Assembly: GCA_900554275.1 (NCBI GenBank)
Contig: USGS01000049.1
Span: 1 to 12,436 of the forward strand
Reading direction: 5' to 3'
DNA: 12,436 bases
From: an uncultured Eubacteriales bacterium
GTDB taxonomy: Bacteria > Bacillota > Clostridia > Oscillospirales > Oscillospiraceae
Program-made: the position numbers and the translations under genes
Notes under the pieces: model-generated
Seen by the model: the letters and a program-made list of their open reading frames with translations, nothing else
What the model was told of the DNA's origin: nothing
The model's database searches: none
Shown here: piece by piece, positions 1 through 5,696 of the stretch
Numbering within the stretch: position 1 is the first letter of the stretch
How the letters are laid out: every line of letters starts with the position of its first letter

Positions 1-115
1 GGACGGCCATGGCAGTGCCGGCGTCCTTGCCGCGGATCAGATCGCAGACGATCTGAACCTTGCGGGGAGCGATGCGGACATAGCGCAGATACGCTTTGGC
101 TTCTTTCTTTTCCAT
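1..115 (-). CDS. rplV: 50S ribosomal protein L22, N-terminal fragment
   Basis: This is the first 38 codons of ribosomal protein L22, cut by the window edge. The translation begins MEKKEAKAYLRYVRIAPRKV and continues with IVCDLIRGKDAGTAMAV, which is the conserved start of bacterial L22, a 23S rRNA-binding protein that lines the exit tunnel. The start is placed at the ATG 9 nt after an AAGGAGG site. An in-frame ATG three codons upstream overlaps that site and is unlikely to be used. It directly follows rpsS (19-nt gap), the normal S10 operon order, so it should be cotranscribed with the genes to its right. Identity is firm; nothing can be said about the C-terminus. Confidence 0.95.
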   Translation of the reverse strand, partial: MEKKEAKAYLRYVRIAPRKVQIVCDLIRGKDAGTAMAV

Positions 116-134
116 GTTCTGCATCCTCCTTCAA

Positions 135-398
135 TTAAGAATCTTTCCGATGGCCGCGGAAGGTGCGGGTGGGAGCGAACTCACCCAGCTTGTGGCCGAC
201 CATATCCTCCTGGATATAGACGGGCACGTGCTTGCGGCCGTCGTGGACAGCGATGGTGTGACCGACGAAGGCGGGGAAGATGGTGGAGCTGCGGCTCCAG
301 GTCTTCAGCACGTTCTTCTCGCCCTTGGCGTTCATCTCTTCAACCCGCTTCAGCAGCTCAGGGGCAACATACGGGCCTTTTTTGATAGATCTGCTCAT
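135..398 (-). CDS. rpsS: 30S ribosomal protein S19
   Basis: An 87-residue protein starting MSRSIKKGPYVAPELLKRVE and carrying the hallmark S19 segments TWSRSSTIFPAFVGHTIAVH and LGEFAPTRTFRGH. S19 binds the head of the 30S subunit with S13 and contacts the P-site region. The length is close to the usual 88-93 residues. The ATG is preceded by GGAGG at good spacing. It sits 15 nt after rplB and 19 nt before rplV, as in nearly all S10 operons. No anomaly was seen. Confidence 0.98.
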   Translation of the reverse strand: MSRSIKKGPYVAPELLKRVEEMNAKGEKNVLKTWSRSSTIFPAFVGHTIAVHDGRKHVPVYIQEDMVGHKLGEFAPTRTFRGHRKDS

Positions 399-413
399 AT
401 TCTCTTGCCTCCT

Positions 414-1250
414 TTACTTCACGTTGCGACGCTTGACAATGAACTTGTCAGTGGGGTTCTTCTTCTTGCGGGTCTTGTAACCCAGAGCCGGCTTGCCCCA
501 AGGCGTGACAGGGCCGGGACGACCGACGGGGGACTTGCCCTCACCACCGCCGTGGGGGTGATCGCAGGGGTTCATGACGCTGCCGCGAACGGTGGGACGC
601 CAGCCCATGTGACGCTTACGACCGGCCTTACCGATCTGGATGTTCTCGTGCTCCAGGTTGCCGACCTGACCGATGCAGGCCTTGCAGTTGGTGCGGATGA
701 TGCGGACCTCGCCGGAGGGCATACGGATCTGGGCGTTGTCGCCCTCCTTCGCCATCAGCTGGGCATACGCACCGGCGGAGCGGACCAGCTGGGCGCCCTT
801 GCCGGGGTGCATCTCGATGTTGTGGATGACCGTACCAACGGGGATGTTGGCGATGGGCAGGCAGTTGCCGGGCTTGATGTCGGCAGCGGCGCTGGACAGC
901 ACCTTGTCACCGGCGGCCAGGCCCACAGGGGCTACGATGTAGCGCTTCTCGCCGTCCTCGTACTGGACCAGGGCGATGTTGGCGCTGCGGTTGGGATCGT
1001 ACTCCAGGCGCAGAACGGTGGCTTCCATATCCATCTTGTCGCGCTTGAAGTCGATGATGCGGTACTTGCGCTTCTCGCCGCCGCCGCGATGACGGACGGT
1101 GATGCGGCCATAGCTGTTGCGACCAGCGTTCTTCTTCAGCACCTCGGTCAGGCTGGCCTCGGGCTTGGCGTGCTTGTCAATGCCGTCGAAGCCGGAGACA
1201 GTCATGTGCCGGCGGGAAGGGGTGGTCGGCTTAAAAGTTTTAATGGACAT
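414..1250 (-). CDS. rplB: 50S ribosomal protein L2
   Basis: A 278-residue protein with the full length and motifs of L2, a primary 23S rRNA-binding protein near the peptidyl transferase centre. The N-terminal part (MSIKTFKPTTPSRRHMTVSG) and the OB-fold/SH3 regions (HRGGGEKRKYRIIDFKR, GDNAQIRMPSGEVRIIRTNC) are intact. The catalytic-region loop containing NPCDHPHGGGEGK, followed by PVGRPGPVTPWGKPALGYKT, lies near residues 225-265. A GGAG site lies 8 nt before the ATG. The gene is 21 nt after rplW and 15 nt before rpsS, in canonical operon position. Confidence 0.98.
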   Translation of the reverse strand: MSIKTFKPTTPSRRHMTVSGFDGIDKHAKPEASLTEVLKKNAGRNSYGRITVRHRGGGEKRKYRIIDFKRDKMDMEATVLRLEYDPNRSANIALVQYEDGEKRYIVAPVGLAAGDKVLSSAAADIKPGNCLPIANIPVGTVIHNIEMHPGKGAQLVRSAGAYAQLMAKEGDNAQIRMPSGEVRIIRTNCKACIGQVGNLEHENIQIGKAGRKRHMGWRPTVRGSVMNPCDHPHGGGEGKSPVGRPGPVTPWGKPALGYKTRKKKNPTDKFIVKRRNVK

Positions 1251-1271
1251 TTCTTACACTCCTTCCTTTTC

Positions 1272-1568
1272 TTATACCATACCCTCGAAGAACTCGATGG
1301 TCTTGGAATCCTGGGTCAGCTGGACATAGGCCTTCTTCCAGCTCTTGCGCGTGCCGGGACGGCCGGCGCCCATGCGCTTGGTCTTGCCATCGTAGTTGAT
1401 GGTGTTGACCTTGGCGACCTTCACGCCGAAGATCTTCTCCACGGCGTTCTTGATCTCGATCTTACCGGCGGTGGGAGCAACCTCGAACACGTACTTCTTG
1501 TCGGAAGTGGCAGCCATGGAACGCTCGGTGATGATGGGACGAATGATGATGTCGTACACGTTAGTCAT
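1272..1568 (-). CDS. rplW: 50S ribosomal protein L23
   Basis: A 98-residue protein recognisable as L23, the large-subunit protein at the exit-tunnel mouth that docks trigger factor and the signal recognition particle. The sequence has the typical start (MTNVYDIIIRPIITERSM), the central FEVAPTAGKIEIKNAVEKIFG segment and the basic loop TKRMGAGRPGTRKSWKKAYV. Its ATG overlaps the rplD stop codon by one base (TAATG), a strong sign of translational coupling. Length and order are normal for the operon. Confidence 0.98.
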   Translation of the reverse strand: MTNVYDIIIRPIITERSMAATSDKKYVFEVAPTAGKIEIKNAVEKIFGVKVAKVNTINYDGKTKRMGAGRPGTRKSWKKAYVQLTQDSKTIEFFEGMV

Positions 1569-2191
1569 TACGCGAACACCTCCTCGATCACGGTGAGGGC
1601 TTCCTTATCCAGGACCAGGTACTTGGCCTTCAGAATGTCGTAGACATTGATCAGGTTGGCCATGGAGGTCTGGACGCCGGGGATGTTGCGGGCGCTCTTG
1701 ACGATGACGTCGTCCTTGGCGGGGGTGACCACCAGAGACTTGCCGTCAGCCTTGACGGCGGTCAGGAAAGCGCGGAAGTCCTTGGTCTTGATGCTGTCCA
1801 TCTTGATGCTGTCGATGACGATGATCTCGCCGGCAGCGGCCTTGGCGGACAGAGCGGATTTCATAGCCAGTCTCTTGACCTTCTTGTTCAGAACGTAAGA
1901 GTAGCTGCGGGGCTTGGGGGCGAACACGATGCCGCCGTGAGTCCACTGGGGCGCGCGGGTGCTGCCCTGACGGGCGTGGCCGGTGCCCTTCTGACGCCAG
2001 GGCTTCTTGCCGCCGCCGGAGACTTCGGCGCGGGTCAGAGCGCTCTGGGTGCCCTGCCGGCAGTTTGCCAGGTGGTTCTTCACCACTTCGTGGACAACAG
2101 CGGTGTTCGGCTCGATGCCGAAGATGCTGTCGTTCAGCTCAACAGTGCCGACCTCAGCGCCGGCCATGTTCAAAACTTTGATAGCAGACAT
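1568..2191 (-). CDS. rplD: 50S ribosomal protein L4
   Basis: A 207-residue L4, one of the early 23S rRNA-binding proteins; its long loop reaches into the exit tunnel. The loop motif is evident (SGGGKKPWRQKGTGHARQGS, then RAPQWTHGGIVFAPKPRSY). In Escherichia coli L4 also represses its own operon, which is not established for Clostridia. I chose the ATG at 2191, giving MSAIKVLNMAGAEVG, over an in-frame GTG four codons upstream. That GTG overlaps the GGAG ribosome site, whereas the ATG lies 11 nt after it. The 3' end overlaps rplW by one base. Confidence 0.97.
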   Translation of the reverse strand: MSAIKVLNMAGAEVGTVELNDSIFGIEPNTAVVHEVVKNHLANCRQGTQSALTRAEVSGGGKKPWRQKGTGHARQGSTRAPQWTHGGIVFAPKPRSYSYVLNKKVKRLAMKSALSAKAAAGEIIVIDSIKMDSIKTKDFRAFLTAVKADGKSLVVTPAKDDVIVKSARNIPGVQTSMANLINVYDILKAKYLVLDKEALTVIEEVFA

Positions 2192-2211
2192 TTCCTTAAG
2201 CACTCCTTTCC

Positions 2212-2931
2212 TTACTTAGTACGGGCGGAAGCCTTCTGCGGGTTACGACCGGAAGCCTTCTGCGGGTTGTTGCTGATACCAGCATCAGCGTGCTTGATGC
2301 GGTGGGTCTTAACGGTGGACTTGATGAGCACCAGACCGCCCTTCGGGCCGGGGATAGCGCCGCGGACCGCGATCATGTTCAGCTCGGGATCGACCTTGAC
2401 GATGTCCAGGTTCTGGATGGTGACCTGGTCACAGCCCATCTGACCGGCGCCGATCTTGCCCTTGAAGATGCGGCTGGGGTCGGTGGTAGAGCCCATAGAA
2501 CCGGCATGACGGTGGACAGGGCCGCCGCCGTGGCTCATGGGGGTACGGCCGGCGTTCCAGCGCTTCACAACGCCCTGGTAGCCGTGGCCCTTGCTGGTGC
2601 CGGTGACGTCAACGAAGTCGCCCTCTTTGAAGGTGTCAGCCTTGATGATGTCGCCCACGTTCAGCTCGGCGGCGTTCTCCAGGTCGAACTCGCGGAGATA
2701 CTTCTTGGGAGCAACGCCGGCCTTGTTCAGGTGGCCCATCTCGGGCTTGGTGAGCTTGCGCTCCGCCACGTCCTCGAAGCCCAGCTGCACGGCAGCGTAG
2801 CCTTCCTTTTCGGCAGTCTTCTTCTGAACGACGGTGCAGGGGCCGGCCTCGATAACAGTAACGGGGATGACCTTGCCGTTTTCGTCGAAGATCTGAGACA
2901 TACCGACTTTCTTGCCAATGATTGCCTTCAT
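2212..2931 (-). CDS. rplC: 50S ribosomal protein L3 with a duplicated C-terminal tail
   Basis: A 239-residue L3, an early 23S rRNA-binding assembly protein. It starts MKAIIGKKVGMSQIFDENGK behind AAGGAGG at 7-nt spacing. The central region reads SKGHGYQGVVKRWN, then HGGGPVHRHAGSMGS and FKGKIGAGQMG, the loop that reaches toward the peptidyl transferase centre. It is longer than the usual roughly 205-215 residues because of a C-terminal tail, which contains two copies of an 8-residue unit (NPQKASGR, NPQKASAR). The gap to rpsJ (158 nt) is large for this operon and holds a structured element. Identity is firm; the tail looks like a recent, lineage-specific addition. Confidence 0.97.
   Translation of the reverse strand: MKAIIGKKVGMSQIFDENGKVIPVTVIEAGPCTVVQKKTAEKEGYAAVQLGFEDVAERKLTKPEMGHLNKAGVAPKKYLREFDLENAAELNVGDIIKADTFKEGDFVDVTGTSKGHGYQGVVKRWNAGRTPMSHGGGPVHRHAGSMGSTTDPSRIFKGKIGAGQMGCDQVTIQNLDIVKVDPELNMIAVRGAIPGPKGGLVLIKSTVKTHRIKHADAGISNNPQKASGRNPQKASARTK
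2226..2268 (-). repeat. 24-bp tandem duplication in the 3' end of rplC
   Basis: A 19-nt block (cggaagccttctgcgggtt on the plus strand) occurs at 2226-2244 and again, identical, at 2250-2268. The period is 24 nt, so the reading frame is kept and the L3 tail gains a second NPQKAS unit. The tail lies outside the conserved L3 core. Replication slippage is the simplest origin (inference). Confidence 0.85.
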
Positions 2932-2956
2932 GTATGATCCTCCTTAAAGGTTATTG

Positions 2957-3059
2957 GTCGGCATAGATTCGATCCCGCCCATTGGGGAGCGGAACGCTTG
3001 CTCTGCCGACGTAACCCCTGCCCGCCTCACGCAAGTCGGCGGACAGTCGGGCAGCAAGC
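2957..3059 (-). promoter_or_regulatory. Structured RNA element between rpsJ and rplC
   Basis: Read on the minus strand, this intergenic transcript can form a long arm. An outer 7-bp stem pairs 3053-3059 with 2996-3002, continued by 3050-3052 with 3005-3007. An inner 9-bp stem pairs 3038-3046 with 3018-3026; its single wobble is G-U in the minus-strand RNA and would be a C-A mismatch on the other strand, which favours the mRNA as the functional molecule. A competing perfect 7-bp stem pairs 3004-3010 (GTCGGCA) with 2957-2963 (TGCCGAC). Because 3004-3010 belongs to both, the two folds exclude each other. The rplC ribosome site follows 11 nt later. There is no U-tract, so an effect on translation or RNA processing is more likely than termination (inference). 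Confidence 0.5.
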
Positions 3060-3089
3060 AAATGTTGCGGGAATATTATATAAGGTGGG

Positions 3090-3398
3090 TTACAGCTTGA
3101 TCTCAATCTCCACACCGGCGGGCAGATCCAGGGCCATCAGGGCCTCCACGGTCTTGGGGGTGGAGTTGGTGATGTCGATGAGTCTCTTGTGGGTGCGGCG
3201 CTCGAACTGCTCACGGCTGTCCTTATACTTGTGGGTAGCGCGCAGGATGGTGACGATCTCTTTCTTGGTGGGCAGGGGGATCGGGCCGGAGACGGAAGCA
3301 CCGGTGCGCTTGGCGGTCTCGACGATCTTCTCTGCGGACTGGTCGATGACCTGGTGGTCATAGGCCTTCAGACGAATGCGGATCATTTCTTTTGCCAT
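3090..3398 (-). CDS. rpsJ: 30S ribosomal protein S10
   Basis: A 102-residue S10 with the typical sequence MAKEMIRIRLKAYDHQVIDQ, then GASVSGPIPLPTKKEIVTIL and SREQFERRTHKRLIDI. S10 is a 30S head protein that in other bacteria also binds NusB in transcription antitermination. The reading frame is open without a stop for another 65 codons upstream, to an ATG at 3593. I start at 3398 because GGAGG lies 10 nt ahead and the family is about 100-105 residues long; the upstream residues have no S10 character. It is the first gene of the operon, preceded by a leader of about 285 nt. Confidence 0.97.
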   Translation of the reverse strand: MAKEMIRIRLKAYDHQVIDQSAEKIVETAKRTGASVSGPIPLPTKKEIVTILRATHKYKDSREQFERRTHKRLIDITNSTPKTVEALMALDLPAGVEIEIKL

Positions 3399-3421
3399 TT
3401 GGTTTGTTCCTCCATTGATTT

Positions 3422-3670
3422 GTACGGTTTTTTCTTGCTTTGACCAATGCCGTACGGTGAAAAATTTCTTATACGCCGTTCCGTGCGTATCATTCCGGCT
3501 CACAAGAAACACCGGCGATAAGGCCGGTGTCCTTCTGGCGCGGCGATCTACGCCGACGTACAGAGATCTCTCAGCCGCCCGATTATCGGACATACTCCCC
3601 GGAAGTTACCTCCTTGCGGAGCAATCTCCCGGTTCATCGCATCGTAAACGCCTCCGGGTGTGCAGCACCC
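3422..3670 (-). promoter_or_regulatory. Structured 5' leader of the S10 operon
   Basis: The mRNA from the promoter at 3690-3718 has a long untranslated leader before rpsJ. Several local hairpins are visible in order: GGGTG/CACCC at 3656-3670; CCGGGAG/CTTCCGG at 3599-3632, enclosing CTCC-GCAA-GGAG with a GNRA-type loop; CGGCG/CGCCG at 3541-3555; a perfect 8-bp ACACCGGC/GCCGGTGT stem at 3509-3530; ATACGC/GCGTAT at 3471-3490; and GTACGG/CCGTAC at 3422-3455, ending 8 nt before the rpsJ ribosome site. There is no clear terminator U-tract. This suggests an autoregulatory ribosomal-protein leader. I recall an S10 leader motif proposed for Clostridia but cannot confirm that this matches it. Confidence 0.55.
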
Positions 3671-3689
3671 TTTGCGCGCGTACCTGCAT

Positions 3690-3718
3690 ATAATAAAGGA
3701 AAAATCCCCTTGTGTCAA
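3690..3718 (-). promoter_or_regulatory. Sigma-A promoter of the S10 operon
   Basis: On the minus strand the -35 box TTGACA (3713-3718) is followed by a 17-nt spacer and the -10 box TATTAT (3690-3695). This is near-perfect consensus at ideal spacing, as expected for a ribosomal protein operon. Transcription should begin near 3682. The -35 box lies in the loop and stem of the serpin terminator palindrome. Confidence 0.85.
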
Positions 3719-3728
3719 GGGGATTTTT
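3700..3728 (-). terminator. Intrinsic terminator of the serpin gene, overlapping the S10 promoter
   Basis: A perfect 13-bp inverted repeat (3700-3712 and 3716-3728) with a 3-nt loop has an AAAAA/TTTTT base. On the minus strand it follows the serpin stop at 3776 and runs into ATTTTTCCTTT, giving a good U-tract. The palindrome is symmetrical, so it could also stop plus-strand transcripts. The TTGACA of the downstream S10 promoter spans its centre. Confidence 0.8.
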
Positions 3729-3775
3729 CTATTTTGTCTACAAAATTTTTGAAGAATTTTTGTGGAACTCTCCAA

Positions 3776-5146
3776 CTAATTCAAGGCGTTCACCGTGCCC
3801 ACGAACAACGGAATGTTGTTATAGTCGAAAATCACAAACAGGAACGGTCGGTCCAGGTCCATCTCTACGGTGGGCGGCACTTCCATCATGGCCGAATCCG
3901 CGCAGACCAGCTCCGTGTAGGCCGCGGCCTCCACGCCCTCCTCGTCGATCTTCACCCGGGCGGCCTGCATGGCGCTGCTGAGGAATGCGCCGTTGGCGGT
4001 CAGCGGGGCGAAATCCGCCTTTGTCCAGTCAAAGGCGTCCGTCACACCCAGCGCCTGCAGCACCTCGTTCAGCTCGGTGGAGGACTTCACGTCGAACTTG
4101 GGCACGGACCACACCAGCTCCGCGGCGTTATAGTCGCCGGTCAGCTCCGCCAGGAAGCCCTGCCGCTGCAAAAGACTCTCCGGCGTCACGCTCTCGTCCG
4201 GCAGCACGAACACCATGCGCCCGTAGTTCAGTGACCGGGGCGCGGCGGTGTAGCCGTCACCCTTCCGATAGCTGCCGCTCTCCGTGCGGTGCATGAAGTC
4301 CACCCTCTGCGCCGCGCCATCGGCGGCGGTGAACGTGTCCTGCTTCGTCCGGCTGCTCTTAAAGGCGTCCTGCCAGCCGGACTTGTAGTAGATGGTGTTA
4401 TACAGCCGCAGCAGGTCGTTCCCATCGGTGCGGATGTTCCCCGTCTCCTCGGACAGCAATCCGCCGGTGTTTTGGTTCAGCCAGCCGGCGATGGCCTTGT
4501 CCGCCTCCTCCGTGCCCATGGGCACGCGGTAGGTGGACGCAAAGTGCCAGTCCGCCAGCGTGTCCACTGCCTCCTGCTTCACCTCAGCGTTCTCCCGCAG
4601 GAACGCGGCGTTGGCCAGGCGGCACACGGACTGGTCATCATCGGTGTAGACCCCGATCCACAGGTCCTTGATCTGCTGGCGCAGCGTCTCCGTGTCATCG
4701 GCGGCCAGCAAATCCATGACCTGCTGCTTCGTGTCGCCGCCGGTGACCTCCGTCAGCATGGCCAGGGCGGCGTACAGGCTGATGGGCGAGTACACCCGGT
4801 TCTCGCTGTCGGCGAAGATCGCCCCCGCCGTCCTGTCGGCAAAGGCCAGCACCGGCGCGGCGGACTCCCGGTCCAGCCGCCCCTTGCCCAGCTTTTGCAT
4901 CGCCGCCATGTATTCATCCTCCGCCGCCATGTAGGCGTCCCAGTCTCCCTCACCGTTATCGTTGAAGTAGTCCTCGTACCGCGGCTCGCGGGGATAGGCC
5001 GGGAAGGCCGCTTCCTTGACGGCGTATTTCGTCAGGTCCACGGCAGCGCCTCCCCCCTGCTTATCGTCCGTCCGGGGCTGCACGCCGCAGCCCGCCAGCA
5101 GCGCCCCCGCCAGCAGGGCGCAAAGCATGGTTCTCAGTCGCTTCAT
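3776..5146 (-). CDS. Secreted serpin-family protease inhibitor lipoprotein
   Basis: A 456-residue serpin. Residues 1-20 form a lipoprotein signal with lipobox L-A-G-C (Cys20), so the mature protein should be lipid-anchored outside the cell. A charged linker (to about 95) precedes the serpin fold (about 97-455). Family motifs are clear: SPISLYAALAMLTEVTGGDT (120-139), NTIYYKSGWQDAF (250-262), a hinge EEGVEAAAY (402-410), then DRPFLFVI and PLFVGTV. The short Ala-rich hinge predicts a genuine suicide inhibitor, but P14 is Val instead of the usual Thr/Ser. Counting from the hinge, P1 falls near the CADSAMM segment, which would suit elastase-like proteases (inference). The start at the ATG 8 nt after AGGAGG is preferred to an upstream in-frame ATG. 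Gut Clostridia serpins such as the siropins of Eubacterium siraeum inhibit host elastases. Confidence 0.93.
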   Translation of the reverse strand: MKRLRTMLCALLAGALLAGCGVQPRTDDKQGGGAAVDLTKYAVKEAAFPAYPREPRYEDYFNDNGEGDWDAYMAAEDEYMAAMQKLGKGRLDRESAAPVLAFADRTAGAIFADSENRVYSPISLYAALAMLTEVTGGDTKQQVMDLLAADDTETLRQQIKDLWIGVYTDDDQSVCRLANAAFLRENAEVKQEAVDTLADWHFASTYRVPMGTEEADKAIAGWLNQNTGGLLSEETGNIRTDGNDLLRLYNTIYYKSGWQDAFKSSRTKQDTFTAADGAAQRVDFMHRTESGSYRKGDGYTAAPRSLNYGRMVFVLPDESVTPESLLQRQGFLAELTGDYNAAELVWSVPKFDVKSSTELNEVLQALGVTDAFDWTKADFAPLTANGAFLSSAMQAARVKIDEEGVEAAAYTELVCADSAMMEVPPTVEMDLDRPFLFVIFDYNNIPLFVGTVNALN

Positions 5147-5217
5147 GGGAAATTCCTCCTTTTCTTCCAGCTGTCTGTTTGACGGAGACTTGCGGGGATT
5201 TGTTCCCATAGGGATGA

Positions 5218-5242
5218 AAAAGGCCGCCATTGGCGGCCTTTT
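5218..5242 (-). terminator. Strong hairpin in the serpin 5' region
   Basis: A perfect 11-bp stem (AAAAGGCCGCC paired with GGCGGCCTTTT) with a 3-nt loop is followed on the minus strand by a run of five T. It looks like an intrinsic terminator but lies 72 nt upstream of the serpin ATG, with no minus-strand gene before it for more than 1.3 kb. It may be an attenuator in the serpin leader or a barrier between the divergent units. I see no convincing serpin promoter in 5147-5282. Confidence 0.6.
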
Positions 5243-5282
5243 CTCATGGGCAAACAATTTCCGACATTTTCCTCAAAACGGC

Positions 5283-5311
5283 TTGCAAAACGTCACACGC
5301 TTTGTTATAAT
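5283..5311 (+). promoter_or_regulatory. Sigma-A promoter of the plus-strand unit
   Basis: TTGCAA (5283-5288), a 17-nt spacer and TATAAT (5306-5311) form a strong plus-strand promoter. Transcription should start near 5318, just ahead of the structured RNA. It diverges from the serpin gene. Confidence 0.8.
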
Positions 5312-5317
5312 TTATCC

Positions 5318-5549
5318 GAAAAACAAAGATGCGGCGGCTTACGGGTGCGGGAACACCCGTAAGCCTATGCAGGTGTTAGCCCCACCTACACAATGACCAA
5401 AAGGTCGCACCGCATGGGATATTATACGCTAAAATGCCCCTTTACGCAAGGGGGTGCTTTGTCGTTTTTCCCAAGTGTTGTGTTGCATCAGGAAGATAGC
5501 ATCTTCTTACGCTGTGTAGGCTTATGCCCTGCACAGCGTTTTTGTTTTT
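5318..5549 (+). ncRNA. Unidentified structured RNA (standalone or leader) of about 230 nt
   Basis: The transcript from the promoter at 5283 begins with a four-arm domain. A closing stem ATGCGG/CCGCAT (5329-5334 with 5410-5415) encloses three hairpins: a perfect 12-bp arm (5336-5347 with 5354-5365), AGGTG/CACCT (5371-5375 with 5383-5387) and GACC-AAAA-GGTC (5395-5406). Further hairpins follow at 5437-5453 and 5490-5508. An intrinsic terminator ends it at 5549. There is no good protein-coding frame with a ribosome site. It does not match the tRNA, tmRNA, RNase P, SRP or T-box signatures I know. Two roles fit: a free-standing small RNA, or an attenuation/riboswitch leader for the genes at 5622-6554. 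Confidence 0.6.
5509..5549 (+). terminator. Intrinsic terminator of the structured RNA
   Basis: A 12-bp stem (5509-5520 ACGCTGTGTAGG with 5528-5539, one T-G wobble) is followed by TTTTTGTTTTT. Its 5' arm contains TGTGTAGG (5513-5520), the exact complement of CCTACACA at 5385-5392 in the upstream domain, so an alternative pairing that breaks the terminator is possible. Confidence 0.8.
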
Positions 5550-5558
5550 CGCTCGACC

Positions 5559-5582
5559 CCGGCGGGGCGCAAGCCCCGCCGG
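5559..5582. repeat. GC-rich perfect hairpin with GCAA loop
   Basis: CCGGCGGGGC and GCCCCGCCGG form a perfect 10-bp stem around a GCAA tetraloop, 9 nt after the terminator T-run. No U-tract follows on either strand, so it is not an obvious terminator. It could be a palindromic interspersed element or an mRNA 5' stabiliser (both speculative). Confidence 0.55.
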
Positions 5583-5621
5583 AGGATGGGTGAGAAACGA
5601 AGGAAAGGAGAGTTTACAGAA

Positions 5622-5696
5622 GTGTCGAACCGTAAACAATCATACGACAGCGCTATGCAAAAGCGCAGCATAATGGAGGTGACCACACTTGATTGA
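5622..5696 (+). CDS. Possible 24-residue leader peptide overlapping the next gene
   Basis: A GTG-initiated frame encodes MSNRKQSYDSAMQKRSIMEV followed by TTLD. AAAGGAG lies about 11 nt upstream. Its TGA overlaps the TTG start of the following gene by several bases, so translation of the two could be coupled. The same frame also extends to an ATG at 5586, which has no proper ribosome-site spacing. I recognise no family. It may be a real micro-ORF or just open sequence. Confidence 0.35.
   Translation: MSNRKQSYDSAMQKRSIMEVTTLD

Noticed and set aside
96..1643. A 515-codon plus-strand open frame across the ribosomal genes
   Set aside because: It is antisense to rpsS, rplB and rplW, has low-complexity Gly/Ala/Leu/Val/Asp composition typical of mirrored GC-rich codons, and has no ribosome site.
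2956..3010. tRNA-like sequence: 7-bp GTCGGCA/TGCCGAC ends with a GATCGAAT-like loop
   Set aside because: The would-be T arm does not pair and no D or anticodon arm fits; it is better explained as part of the rpsJ-rplC RNA structure.
3399..3593. In-frame 65-residue N-terminal extension of S10
   Set aside because: The frame is open but runs through leader hairpins. A good ribosome site marks the internal ATG, and S10 is normally about 102 residues.
5329..5415. Four-arm domain resembling a tRNA cloverleaf
   Set aside because: The arms are 12, 5 and 4 bp in the wrong order and there are no conserved tRNA bases or CCA end.
5318..5549. CRISPR array or tracrRNA
   Set aside because: The hairpins are all different, there are no regularly spaced direct repeats and no cas genes in the window.
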